Positions 24,942-33,660 of a stretch of 64,000 nucleotides of DNA are shown here, one piece after another (within the stretch, counting starts at the first letter, position 1; every line of letters starts with the position of its first letter). Source of the DNA: Luteimicrobium sp042670205 (GTDB lineage Bacteria > Actinomycetota > Actinomycetes > Actinomycetales > Cellulomonadaceae); assembly GCF_042670205.1 (NCBI RefSeq), contig NZ_JBHUWD010000006.1, forward strand, positions 1 through 64,000, read 5' to 3'. A program made the translations under genes and the position numbers. The notes under the pieces were generated by a model. That model did not search any database. It had not been told where the DNA came from and worked only from the letters and a program-made list of their open reading frames with translations.

Positions 24942-27266
24942 ATGCGTCTCCACAGCAGGCACGCCGCCTGGGCGGCACCGGCGGTCGTGCTCGGTCTGAC
25001 CGGGGCGGCACTGGCCGCGGCGCCGGCGTCCGCGGCCCCGGAGGGCCGTCCGGGCACGGCGAGCGCGGGGACCTACCTCGCGCCGTACTACACCGAGGCC
25101 GACCTCACGGGCGACGACCGCGTCACCGACGCCGACGTCGCCCTGCTCGAGAAGGCGCTCGGCACCCGGAAGGGCGCGGCGGGCTGGTCGGCGGTCGCTG
25201 CCGCGGACCTCGACGGGGACGGCGCCATCACCGTGGCGGACGTCGCCGCCCTCGCGCAGCGCGAGCTCTACGACGACGGCACGTTCGACCTGGTCGAGGC
25301 GAGCGCCGTCGACATCCAGGCGGCCCTCGCCGCTGGCGTCGTGACGTCCGTGCAGCTCACGAAGGACTACCTGGACCGGATCGCGGCCTACGACCACACG
25401 CCCGCGGGCGGCACCGACCACGGCCTCAACTCGATCCTCACGACGGCCCCGGACGCCCTGGCCCAGGCTGCCGCGAGCGACGCGCGCCGCGCCGCCGGGA
25501 CGTCGCGCGGCATGCTCGACGGCATCCCCGTCGTCCTCAAGGACAACTACGACACCGTCGACATGCCGACGACCGCGGGCTGCGAGTGCCTGCGCGCCAA
25601 CCAGACCGCGGACGACGCGTTCATGGTCACGGGCCTGCGCGACGCGGGCGCCGTGGTGCTCGGGAAGGCGAGCCTCGACGAGTTCGCGACGGGCTTCAGC
25701 TCCGAGTACTCGCTCGGCACGCGCAAGGCGGACGGCACGATGGGCGCCGCGATCAAGGTCTACAGCCCGTACAACCTGACGAAGACCGCGGGTGGCTCGA
25801 GCGGCGGCACAGGCGCGTCGATCGCCGCGAACCTGGCCACGATCGGCTTCGGCACCGACACCGGCGGCTCGATCCGGGACCCCTCCAGCTACAACCAGCT
25901 CGTCGGCGTCCGGCCGACCGTCGGCCTCACGAGCCGCGACGGCATCGTCCCGCTCGCGCTCACGCAGGACACGGGCGGCCCGCTCGCCCGCTCCGTCTCG
26001 GACGCCGCGATCGCGCTCGACGCGGTCGTCGGGGCCGACGCGAACGACGCCGCCACCGCGGCGCAGGCCGGCAAGGTCCCCGCGTCATACACGTCGTACC
26101 TCGACCCGAACGCGCTGAAGGGTGCGCGGTTCGGCTACCTGCCGTCGACCGTTGGCACCAACGCGACCGTGAAGCGCCTGTTCGACCGGGCCGTCGCGGA
26201 CCTCGAGGCGCAGGGTGCGACCGTCGTCGACCTGTCCGCGGACCCGGCCACGCCCACGGCGGCCGCCGACGTCGCGACCATCGGCGGCATCTCCAGCGGC
26301 AGCACCAACGAGTTCAAGGCCAACCTCGACGTCTACCTCACGCAGCACGCCGGCGCCGGGGTGCCCTACAAGACGCTCGCCGACCTCGTCGCCGACAACC
26401 TCGTCGACCCGTACTACTCGGCCCAGTACAAGAGCCGCAACAACGTCACCGACGCCCAGTACCAGGCGTGGACGACGCAGCACACCGCGGACATCCGGAA
26501 GAGCAACCAGACCCTCACCGCGGACCTCGACGCGGCGCACGTCGACGCCCTCGTCTACCCGACGACCGGCCAGTACACGACCCAGGGCACCAACCTGCGG
26601 CTCAGCCCCAACACGGGCATGCCGGCGGTCACCCTGCCGATGGGGCAGTCCGACGCGGCGCTCGACGGGACCGCCGCGGTCGCGGGCGCGGGGGTCAACC
26701 TCGAGCTCCTCGGCCGGAAGTTCGACGAGGGCCCGCTCCTCGGCCTCGCGTACGCGTACGAGCAGGCGACCCACCACCGGACGACGCCCGCGACGTACGG
26801 GGCGCTCGCGGGCGACGTCGTGACGGGCCCCGGCACGGACGGCGACGCCCCCGGGGACGCGAGCGTCGCGCTCACCACGAGCGCGTCGTCGAAGGTCCGG
26901 ACGGGGGAGACCTTCACGGTCACCGTCTCCCAGGACGCCGCCGACCTGTACGCCTACCGGGCATCGGTCGCCTACGACGACAAGGACCTGCGCCTCGTGA
27001 AGGTCGAGTCCGGCACGACCGGCACCGACGACGTCGCGCGGGCGGCCGGATCGGTCACGGTCACGCACACCAAGCGCGGCTCGTCGCCGTCCGCCGAGGG
27101 CGCCACGGACCTCGTCACGCTGACGTTCCAGGCGGTCCACGCGGGCCGCGCGTCGATCGCGCTGACCGGTCTGACGACGGTCACGAGCGAGGCCGTCGCG
27201 GCGCCCGTCCGGGTCGCCGGCCAGGAGCTGTCCCTGTCGACGGCGGGATCGCCCGTGCGCGACTGA
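24942..27266 (+). CDS. Secreted amidase with dockerin-like and cohesin-like modules
   Basis: 774 residues. A signal peptide ends near ASA at residue 32. Two calcium-loop repeats of dockerin type I follow (DLTGDDRVTDADVALL at 54-69, DLDGDGAITVADVAAL at 89-104). The amidase-signature domain spans about 115-630, with Lys200, the GGSSGG segment (cis-Ser287) and Ser310 in TDTGGSIRDPSS as the Ser-Ser-Lys triad. The last 130 residues form a beta-rich cohesin-like domain (VRTGETFTVTVSQ, later LVTLTFQAVHAG). It should hydrolyse an amide outside the cell. GAGGAG precedes the ATG. A strong terminator follows. Confidence 0.88.
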   Translation: MRLHSRHAAWAAPAVVLGLTGAALAAAPASAAPEGRPGTASAGTYLAPYYTEADLTGDDRVTDADVALLEKALGTRKGAAGWSAVAAADLDGDGAITVADVAALAQRELYDDGTFDLVEASAVDIQAALAAGVVTSVQLTKDYLDRIAAYDHTPAGGTDHGLNSILTTAPDALAQAAASDARRAAGTSRGMLDGIPVVLKDNYDTVDMPTTAGCECLRANQTADDAFMVTGLRDAGAVVLGKASLDEFATGFSSEYSLGTRKADGTMGAAIKVYSPYNLTKTAGGSSGGTGASIAANLATIGFGTDTGGSIRDPSSYNQLVGVRPTVGLTSRDGIVPLALTQDTGGPLARSVSDAAIALDAVVGADANDAATAAQAGKVPASYTSYLDPNALKGARFGYLPSTVGTNATVKRLFDRAVADLEAQGATVVDLSADPATPTAAADVATIGGISSGSTNEFKANLDVYLTQHAGAGVPYKTLADLVADNLVDPYYSAQYKSRNNVTDAQYQAWTTQHTADIRKSNQTLTADLDAAHVDALVYPTTGQYTTQGTNLRLSPNTGMPAVTLPMGQSDAALDGTAAVAGAGVNLELLGRKFDEGPLLGLAYAYEQATHHRTTPATYGALAGDVVTGPGTDGDAPGDASVALTTSASSKVRTGETFTVTVSQDAADLYAYRASVAYDDKDLRLVKVESGTTGTDDVARAAGSVTVTHTKRGSSPSAEGATDLVTLTFQAVHAGRASIALTGLTTVTSEAVAAPVRVAGQELSLSTAGSPVRD

Positions 27267-27309
27267 CCGAGCGCCACGCGGCCGAGCGAGGCCGCGGCAG
27301 AGCGGACAC

Positions 27310-27342
27310 GGCGACCCGCCCGGGCTCCCCGGGCGGGTCGCC
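27310..27342 (+). terminator. Strong hairpin after the amidase gene
   Basis: Arms 27310-27324 and 27328-27342 give a perfect 15-bp GC-rich stem with a CTC loop, about 43 nt after the amidase stop. Confidence 0.8.
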
Positions 27343-27360
27343 GCTGTCGGCGGGGTCCCG

Positions 27361-27366
27361 TAGCGT
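27361..27366 (+). promoter_or_regulatory. -10 element of the DUF5655-like gene
   Basis: TAGCGT, 7 nt before the ATG at 27374, with no ribosome site; leaderless start likely. Confidence 0.5.
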
Positions 27367-27373
27367 CCCGAAG

Positions 27374-27754
27374 ATGAGCGACGACGCCTGGACCATCGAC
27401 GACCACCTGCGCGGCAAGCCCGCCGCGTCCCTCGCCCTCTTCGACGCGTTCGTGGAGCTCGTGGCGGCCTGCGGGCCGTACACGGTCTCGGTCAGCAAGA
27501 GCTCGATCACCTTCAAGGGCACCCGCCGTGGCTTCGCGGGCGCCAAGCCCGACGCCCGCGGGCTCAAGGGCTACCTCGACCTCCAGCGCCCGGTCGAGGA
27601 CCCGCGCATCAGCTCCGTGTCCCCGTACGAGTCGCGGCTCTTCGTCCACCAGTTCCGTGTCGCGGAGCCGGCGGAGCTCGACGAGACCTTCGCCGGCTGG
27701 GTCGGCGAGGCGTACGCCGTCGGGCGTGGAGATCACGTCTTCGGTCCCCGGTAG
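27374..27754 (+). CDS. DUF5655-like small cytoplasmic protein
   Basis: 126 residues, soluble, with no signal or membrane segment. The conserved stretch (VSKSSITFKGTRRGFAGAKP, later GYLDLQRPVEDPR) fits the DUF5655 family, whose function is unknown. The ATG lies seven bases after a TAGCGT element. The purL -10 element overlaps its stop codon, so purL can be transcribed separately. Confidence 0.75.
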   Translation: MSDDAWTIDDHLRGKPAASLALFDAFVELVAACGPYTVSVSKSSITFKGTRRGFAGAKPDARGLKGYLDLQRPVEDPRISSVSPYESRLFVHQFRVAEPAELDETFAGWVGEAYAVGRGDHVFGPR

Positions 27755-27757
27755 ACT
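27752..27757 (+). promoter_or_regulatory. Probable -10 element of purL
   Basis: TAGACT overlaps the upstream stop codon. The predicted start lies about 40 nt before the purL ATG. Confidence 0.4.
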
Positions 27758-27803
27758 CGGAGCTGCGCCGTCGCGCACCCCACCACTCCACCTGAGGGAC
27801 CCG

Positions 27804-30188
27804 ATGACCGCCGCCCCCGTGACCCCTTCCTCCGACGCGCCCGCTCGCCCTCCCGTGACGGACACGGTCGAGCGCGCCGCTGCGACGCCCGACGAGGTGC
27901 AGCCGTACGCCGAGCTCGGCCTCAAGCCGGACGAGTACCAGCGCATCCGCGACATCCTGGGGCGCCGGCCCACGGCCGCCGAGCTCGCGATGTACTCCGT
28001 CATGTGGTCGGAGCACTGCTCCTACAAGTCGTCCAAGGTGCACCTGTCGAAGTTCGGCAAGGCCACGACCGACGAGATGAAGGAGCACCTCCTCGTCGGG
28101 ATCGGCGAGAACGCGGGCGTCGTCGACATCGGCGACGGCTGGGCCGTGACCTTCAAGGTCGAGTCGCACAACCACCCGAGCTTCGTGGAGCCGTACCAGG
28201 GCGCCGCGACCGGCGTCGGCGGCATCGTCCGCGACATCATCTCGATGGGCGCGCGGCCCGTGGCGGTCATGGACCAGCTCCGGTTCGGTGACGTCGCCCA
28301 CCCGGACACCGCGCGCGTCGTGCACGGCGTCGTCTCCGGCGTCGGCGGCTACGGCAACTCGCTCGGCCTGCCGAACATCGGTGGCGAGCTCGTGTTCGAC
28401 GCGTCGTACCAGGGCAACCCGCTCGTCAACGCGCTCTGCGTGGGCGTGCTGCGCCACGAGGACATCCACCTCGCCAACGCGACCGGCGTCGGCAACAAGG
28501 TCGTGCTCTTCGGCGCCCGCACGGGCGGCGACGGGATCGGCGGCGCGTCGATCCTCGCGTCCGAGACGTTCGAGGACGGCGTCCCCGCGAAGCGCCCGAG
28601 CGTCCAGGTCGGCGACCCGTTCATGGAGAAGGTCCTCATCGAGTGCTGCCTGGAGCTGTTCCAGGCGGGCGTCGTCGAGGGCATCCAGGACCTCGGCGCC
28701 GCGGGCATCTCGTGCGCCACCTCCGAGCTCGCGTCCAACGGCGACGGCGGCATGCACGTCTGGCTCGACGACGTCCTCCTGCGCGACCCCACGCTGACCG
28801 CGGGCGAGATCCTCATGTCGGAGTCGCAGGAGCGCATGATGGCGGTCGTCACGCCCGACAAGCTCGACGCGTTCCTCGCGATCACGGGCAAGTGGGACGT
28901 CGAGTCGTCGGTCGTCGGCGAGGTCAACGACTCCGGCCGCCTCACGATCGACCACCACGGCGAGCGCATCGTCGACGTCGACCCGCGCACCGTCGCCCAC
29001 GAGGGCCCGGTCTACGAGCGCCCGTACGCGCGCCCGGCCTGGCAGGACGGGCTCGCCGCCGACACGCTCTCCTCGGAGAGCGCGAAGCAGCACTACCCGC
29101 GCCCCGCGTCGGGCGACGACCTGCGCCGCGCCGCGCTCAAGCTCCTGGCGAGCCCCAACCTGGCGTCCAAGGCCTGGGTGACCCACCAGTACGACCGGTT
29201 CGTCCAGGGCAACACGGCGCTCGCCCAGCCCGACGACGCCGGCGTGGTCCGCGTGGACGAGGAGACCGGGCTCGGGGTCGCGATCGCAACCGACGCGAAC
29301 GGCCGCTACGCCAAGCTCGACCCGCGCACGGGCGCGAAGCTCGCGCTCGCCGAGGCGTACCGGAACGTCGCGGCGTCGGGCGCGCGCCCGCTCGCGGTGA
29401 CCGACTGCCTCAACTTCGGCTCGCCCGAGGACCCGGACTCCATGTGGCAGCTCGTCGAGGCCATCGAGGGCCTCGCCGACGCGTGCCGCGAGCTCGGCGT
29501 CCCCGTCACCGGCGGCAACGTCTCGCTCTACAACGGCACGGGCGAGCCCGGCCAGATCGACTCGTCGATCCACCCGACCCCCGTCGTCGGCGTGCTGGGC
29601 GTGCTCGACGACGTCGCCCGCGTGACGCCGTCCGGCTGGCGCACCCCCGGCGAGACGATCTACCTGCTCGGCACGACGCGCGCCGAGCTCGACGGGTCCG
29701 CGTGGGCCGACGTCGCCTACGCGCACCTGGGCGGCGTGCCGCCGCAGGTCGACCTGGCCGCCGAGAAGGCGCTCGCGGGCGTCCTCGTCCAGGGCGCGCG
29801 CGACGAGTTCGTCGAGGCCGCGCACGACCTGTCCGAGGGAGGGCTCGTCCAGGGGCTGCTCGAGGCGAGCCTGCGCTTCGGCGTCGGCGCGCGCGTCTCG
29901 CTGGACGCGCTGCGCGAGCGCGACGGCGTGACCTCGTTCGAGGCGCTCTTCTCCGAGTCCACCGGCCGTGCGCTCGTCGCGGTGCCGCGCGGCGAGGAGC
30001 AGCGGCTCGTCGACGCGTGCACGGCGCGGGGCGTCGCGCTCCTCAAGCTGGGCGTCGTCGGCTCGGCCGAGCCCGAGTCGGGCGCCGGGGACGCGGAGGA
30101 GTCGCTCGTCGTCGGCGGGCTCTTCACCGTGCCGCTGAGCGAGGCCCGCGAGGCGTTCGAGGGCACCCTGCCCGCCATCTTCGGCTGA
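27804..30188 (+). CDS. purL: Phosphoribosylformylglycinamidine synthase subunit PurL
   Basis: 794 residues, the small multi-subunit form. It converts FGAR to FGAM with ATP and ammonia in purine synthesis, together with PurQ and PurS. Hallmarks are VMWSEHCSYKSSK near residue 70, the ATP/metal segment VESHNHPSFVEPYQGAATG, and VGGYGNSLGLPNIGGE. The C-terminal AIRS half contains VTDCLNFGSPEDP and PVTGGNVSLYN. purQ and purS are not beside it, so the partners must lie elsewhere. The ATG is chosen just before the family's N-terminus. Confidence 0.97.
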   Translation: MTAAPVTPSSDAPARPPVTDTVERAAATPDEVQPYAELGLKPDEYQRIRDILGRRPTAAELAMYSVMWSEHCSYKSSKVHLSKFGKATTDEMKEHLLVGIGENAGVVDIGDGWAVTFKVESHNHPSFVEPYQGAATGVGGIVRDIISMGARPVAVMDQLRFGDVAHPDTARVVHGVVSGVGGYGNSLGLPNIGGELVFDASYQGNPLVNALCVGVLRHEDIHLANATGVGNKVVLFGARTGGDGIGGASILASETFEDGVPAKRPSVQVGDPFMEKVLIECCLELFQAGVVEGIQDLGAAGISCATSELASNGDGGMHVWLDDVLLRDPTLTAGEILMSESQERMMAVVTPDKLDAFLAITGKWDVESSVVGEVNDSGRLTIDHHGERIVDVDPRTVAHEGPVYERPYARPAWQDGLAADTLSSESAKQHYPRPASGDDLRRAALKLLASPNLASKAWVTHQYDRFVQGNTALAQPDDAGVVRVDEETGLGVAIATDANGRYAKLDPRTGAKLALAEAYRNVAASGARPLAVTDCLNFGSPEDPDSMWQLVEAIEGLADACRELGVPVTGGNVSLYNGTGEPGQIDSSIHPTPVVGVLGVLDDVARVTPSGWRTPGETIYLLGTTRAELDGSAWADVAYAHLGGVPPQVDLAAEKALAGVLVQGARDEFVEAAHDLSEGGLVQGLLEASLRFGVGARVSLDALRERDGVTSFEALFSESTGRALVAVPRGEEQRLVDACTARGVALLKLGVVGSAEPESGAGDAEESLVVGGLFTVPLSEAREAFEGTLPAIFG

Positions 30189-30214
30189 GTCCGACCCGCG
30201 GCGAGGAGGCCGGC

Positions 30215-31249
30215 ATGGGGTTGTTCGGGAGGCGGCGCGCCGCCGATCCGTCGTCGTGGGACGAGCTGTGGGAGGCGCTCGCGCCGCTCGGCGGGCGGCT
30301 GACCCCCGACGCCGTCGCGCGCTGGGAGGACGCCGTCGTGACGTCGCCGCCCGCGTTCCTCGAGGCGGCGTCCGAGCAGCTCGGGCACGCCTACCGGCTG
30401 CTCGGGACCGAGGCCCACGCCCGCGAGATCGGTCCGGGGGCCTTCGCAGGCGCCGACCGTCCGTTCGCGCGGCTGCGGTTCGGCCGGGTCGTCGACGCGG
30501 TCGTCGCGAGCGGGGCCGACGCCGTCGCCCGGGTGGCCGCCGACCCGGCGGCGATCCGCTCGTACACGACCGGCGTCCCGCTCGCCGACCCCGTCCTGGC
30601 GTTCACGACGGACGCCGTCCCGCTCGGGGTCCGGCTCCTGCGCGTGCGCGACCGCGCGCGTTTCGAGCGGGGCGCCGAGCTCCGCGCGCCACGCCCGCCG
30701 CGCCGCGCCGAGCTGTCGCCGACCGACCTCGACAAGGACGCGCTCAAGGCGTGGCCGAGCCTCGCGGGCCGCAAGCCCGAGCGGGCCTGGGCCGGGATCA
30801 CCGACCCGGAGGAGCCGTGGCTCGACGTCGACGCGTCGAACCTCGACCCCGTCCCGGACGCCCTCACCGACCCGACGGACGCGGGCGCGGTGCGCGGGAT
30901 CCTCGACGCGCCCGGGAGCTGGTTCTCGGCCGGCAGCGCTGCGGCGGAACGGCTCTTCGTCGCGCTCGGCCCCGACGTCCTCGGCGCCGAGGCGCGCGCC
31001 GCGTCGGTCGGGCTGGTCGCCCTCGAGCTGCAGCGCCCCGACACTGCCGACGAGCAGCAGGCCGAGCCGGAGCAGTGGGCGGAGATGCTCACGGTGCCGG
31101 TCACGCTCGACGCCGCCGAGACCCGCGCGTCGGGCGCCCAGGAGCGCGTCGACGTGCTCGTCCGTGCGTGCGCGCGCCGCCTGCTCGACGTGCCGCTCGT
31201 CGCGACACCGCAGAACCTGCCGACCCTCACCCGCCTCGCCGGCACCTGA
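30215..31249 (+). CDS. Uncharacterised protein, weakly DUF4240-like
   Basis: 344 residues, soluble, with no signal peptide. The first 110 residues (SWDELWEALAPLGGRLTPDA onward, ending VVASGADAVARVAADPAAI) resemble the layout of DUF4240 proteins, but I am not certain. The remainder has no motif I recognise. GAGGAGG precedes the ATG 26 nt after purL, so the two may be co-transcribed. After the TGA stop the same frame stays open for 31 more codons with the same base bias (see separate entry). Confidence 0.65.
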   Translation: MGLFGRRRAADPSSWDELWEALAPLGGRLTPDAVARWEDAVVTSPPAFLEAASEQLGHAYRLLGTEAHAREIGPGAFAGADRPFARLRFGRVVDAVVASGADAVARVAADPAAIRSYTTGVPLADPVLAFTTDAVPLGVRLLRVRDRARFERGAELRAPRPPRRAELSPTDLDKDALKAWPSLAGRKPERAWAGITDPEEPWLDVDASNLDPVPDALTDPTDAGAVRGILDAPGSWFSAGSAAAERLFVALGPDVLGAEARAASVGLVALELQRPDTADEQQAEPEQWAEMLTVPVTLDAAETRASGAQERVDVLVRACARRLLDVPLVATPQNLPTLTRLAGT

Positions 31250-31345
31250 GGCGTCACCGCGCGGATCCGGTCGATCGTCGACGAGATCTTCCTGCCCCTC
31301 GCGCGGCACCACGGAGGTTCGGCGGAGGTGGTGGGCGGGCTCTGA
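31250..31345 (+). other. In-frame continuation after the TGA stop of the preceding gene
   Basis: The 31 codons after TGA remain in the same frame, end at another TGA, and almost all end in G or C. The translation begins GVTARIRSIVDEIFLPLARH, which looks like an amphipathic helix. It may be a C-terminus lost to a recent nonsense change, a readthrough extension, or chance in very GC-rich DNA. Confidence 0.35.
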
Positions 31346-31386
31346 GATCGGGTTGGCGCGGGGCGTGGGCGGCCCCGTGCGGGGCC

Positions 31387-31392
31387 TAGGCT
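31387..31392 (+). promoter_or_regulatory. -10 element of the EEP-family gene
   Basis: TAGGCT, 6 nt before the ATG at 31399, with no ribosome site; leaderless start likely. Confidence 0.5.
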
Positions 31393-31398
31393 CCCGCC

Positions 31399-32499
31399 AT
31401 GGATCTGGTCCCCGCAGCGCCCGACGACGCTCGCCGCACCTCCGACACCGACCGCGCCTCCGACGCCGACCATGCTCGCCGCGCCCGCCGCGGGTCCACT
31501 GCGTCGCTCGCGGTCGCCGTCGTGCTCGCGCTGCTCCTGGCTCCCGCCGTCGCCGTGACCCTCGCGCGCGGCGTCGGCTACGACCGCCGGACCCCGTTCG
31601 CGCAGCTCGTGAGCGTCGCGCCGTGGTTCGGCGCGTGGGCGTTGCTCGTGGGGCTCACCGGGCTGGTCGTGGCGCTGGCCGTGGTGCGGCGGGCGGGCGC
31701 GGCCCGGCGGACGCTGCTCGTCGTGTCGGCGGTGGCCGGCGTGGTGGTCGCGGTGCAGGCCGTGTGGTGGGCGCCGTTGGCCACGGGGAGCACCGATGCC
31801 GGGAGCGCGGGCGCGACGCCAGAGCTGCGGGTCATGACGGTCAACGCGTTCGTGGGACGTGCCGACGCGGACGCGATGGTCCGGACGGTGCGCGAGGAGG
31901 GGGTCCAGGTCCTCGCCGTCGAGGAGCTGAGCGACGGTCTCCTGGCGCGGCTGCACGCCGCGGGCCTCGACGACGCCCTGCCGTACCGGGTGACCGGGTC
32001 CGTGGGGCCGGGGAACCGGGGGACGGGTCTCTGGTCGGCCTTGCCGCTCACGGATGCGGACGCGGGGGAGTCCACGTGGTTCGCGATGCCGTCGGCGACC
32101 CTGGCGGCGGGCTCGGGGGTGCCCGTCCGCGTCACCGCGGTGCACACCGTGCCGCCCTCGGTGGGCTCGACGTCGATCTGGGCGTCCGACCTGCGGGTGG
32201 TGCGCGACCGGCTCGCGGGCGACCCCACGGCGCAGGTCGCGCTCGGCGACTTCAACGCGACCCGCGACCACTCCGGGTTCCGCGACGTGCTGGGCGACCG
32301 GTTCGCGGACGCCGCCGACCGGGGCGGCCACGCCACGCTGACCTGGCCGACGAACCGCGTGTTCCCGCCGCTCGTCGGTATCGACCACGTGCTCGTGGAC
32401 CGGTCCGACACGGTCACCGAGGTCCGGACCGTCCGCGTGCCCGGGTCGGACCACGCGGCGCTCCTCGCCACGGTCGGCCTGGTTCCCGCCAGCAGGTGA
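31399..32499 (+). CDS. Membrane-anchored endonuclease/exonuclease/phosphatase-family protein
   Basis: 366 residues. Three membrane helices fall within residues 34-125, then comes an extracytoplasmic EEP domain. Catalytic-type motifs are VMTVNAFVG at its start, ALGDFNATRDH, IDHVLVD and the final SDHAALLATVGL. Relatives cleave phosphodiesters or sphingolipid/inositol phosphates outside the cell. The target cannot be told from sequence. Confidence 0.85.
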   Translation: MDLVPAAPDDARRTSDTDRASDADHARRARRGSTASLAVAVVLALLLAPAVAVTLARGVGYDRRTPFAQLVSVAPWFGAWALLVGLTGLVVALAVVRRAGAARRTLLVVSAVAGVVVAVQAVWWAPLATGSTDAGSAGATPELRVMTVNAFVGRADADAMVRTVREEGVQVLAVEELSDGLLARLHAAGLDDALPYRVTGSVGPGNRGTGLWSALPLTDADAGESTWFAMPSATLAAGSGVPVRVTAVHTVPPSVGSTSIWASDLRVVRDRLAGDPTAQVALGDFNATRDHSGFRDVLGDRFADAADRGGHATLTWPTNRVFPPLVGIDHVLVDRSDTVTEVRTVRVPGSDHAALLATVGLVPASR

Positions 32500-32555
32500 C
32501 GCACGTCACAAACGGCTCCTAGACTCGAGGGAGGGCCAGACCGAAGGCGGTCGCG

Positions 32556-32945
32556 ATGAGCACCATGCACGACCTCTGGCGGCGCGTGACGGGTCGCCGC
32601 CGGCACGACGACGCGCGCGGCCGCGACGCGGACGCCGGCCGGGTCGAGGTCGCCGCGGTCGAGGTCGACCCGCTCGTCACGCTCGACGTCCAGCTCCGTC
32701 TCGCGCTCGCCGCCGCGGAGGTGCGGCGGATCGAGGCGGACCCCGCCCTGTACGCGCGAGCGCACCACTGGCGCGCCGCCGTGCTCGCGTACGACTCGCT
32801 GCTGCGCGAGGCGTGCCGGCTCGCCGGGGTCGACGACGAGGACGTCGTGGAGCCGCCCGCGCCGCTCGACGCCGCGGCGCCCCGTGCGCAGGAGGCGCGC
32901 CTCCACGAAGAGCTCGAGCTCTCGTCGCGCGGCTGGAGCTGGTAG
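32556..32945 (+). CDS. Hypothetical small acidic protein
   Basis: 129 residues, soluble, rich in Ala, Asp, Glu and Arg, and probably mostly helical. The middle (VTLDVQLRLALAAAEVRRIE) and AVLAYDSLLREACRLAGVDD look like packed helices. I do not recognise the family. A TAGACT element lies about 35 nt upstream. The gene stands alone between the EEP gene and a TetR-MFS operon. Confidence 0.6.
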   Translation: MSTMHDLWRRVTGRRRHDDARGRDADAGRVEVAAVEVDPLVTLDVQLRLALAAAEVRRIEADPALYARAHHWRAAVLAYDSLLREACRLAGVDDEDVVEPPAPLDAAAPRAQEARLHEELELSSRGWSW

Positions 32946-32956
32946 CCGCGCCGTTC

Positions 32957-32972
32957 TGGACAGCACTGTCCA
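32957..32972. promoter_or_regulatory. TGGACAG-CA-CTGTCCA palindrome, TetR operator
   Basis: Perfect 7-bp arms directly upstream of the TAGCGT -10 element of the TetR-MFS operon, in the position of a -35 region; binding would block transcription. Confidence 0.65.
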
Positions 32973-32979
32973 AAACGCC

Positions 32980-32985
32980 TAGCGT
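32980..32985 (+). promoter_or_regulatory. -10 element of the TetR-MFS operon
   Basis: TAGCGT, 6 nt before the ATG at 32992; leaderless start likely. Confidence 0.5.
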
Positions 32986-32991
32986 GGGCGC

Positions 32992-33660
32992 ATGCCCAGG
33001 AGACGAGAGTTCGACGAGGACGCCGTCGTGGACGCCGCCATCGCGGAGTTCACCGAGCACGGCTACGCGGGGACCGACGCGGTGGGGCTGTGCGAGCGCG
33101 CCGGCATCGCCCGGTCCAGCTTCTACAGCACCTTCACCAGCAAGGACGCCCTCTTCGAACGGGCCCTCGCCCGCTACACCGGTCGGGGGACGGAGGAGCG
33201 GGAGACGCTCGTCGCCAGCCGGGAGCCCTCGCCGGTCGTGCTGCGCCGCCGCTTCACGGACGCCCTCGGCGACCAGTGCGCGCGCGACGACCGCCCCGGC
33301 TGCCTCTCCGTGAACACCACGGTCGAGCTCGGTCGCAGCCTTGACGGCGTCACTGCGCTGCTCGACGCCGACCGCGGTGCCTGGATCGACGCCTACGCGC
33401 GGATCCTCGCCCGCGGACGGGACGAAGGCCACGTGCGGCCGGACGTCGACCCCGAGACGTTCGGCCCGCTCGTCCACACGACGCTCGCCGGGCTGCGGGT
33501 CGCGGCCCGCGTCGCCACCCCCGACGAGGTGCGCGCGCAGCTCGACGCCTTCCTCGACGCCCTCAGCACCGACGCCGGCCGCGCGGCCCTCGCTGCGGCC
33601 CCGGCCTGCGTCGCGGCGCCGGAGCCCGCCACGGCCGCGGGCGCGGAGGTCCAGGCGTGA
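32992..33660 (+). CDS. TetR-family regulator
   Basis: 222 residues with the helix-turn-helix GTDAVGLCERAGIARSSFYSTFTSKDALF and a C-terminal domain of the AcrR/NemR-like class (CARDDRPGCLSVNTTVELG, with Cys residues that could sense electrophiles as in NemR; inference). The MFS gene overlaps its stop (GTGA), so the regulator and transporter are coupled, with the palindrome upstream controlling both. Confidence 0.9.
   Translation: MPRRREFDEDAVVDAAIAEFTEHGYAGTDAVGLCERAGIARSSFYSTFTSKDALFERALARYTGRGTEERETLVASREPSPVVLRRRFTDALGDQCARDDRPGCLSVNTTVELGRSLDGVTALLDADRGAWIDAYARILARGRDEGHVRPDVDPETFGPLVHTTLAGLRVAARVATPDEVRAQLDAFLDALSTDAGRAALAAAPACVAAPEPATAAGAEVQA

Noticed and set aside
27267..27373. Riboswitch before the DUF5655-like gene or purL
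   Set aside because: The structure is a simple 15-bp terminator hairpin of the amidase gene. No aptamer-like fold is seen.
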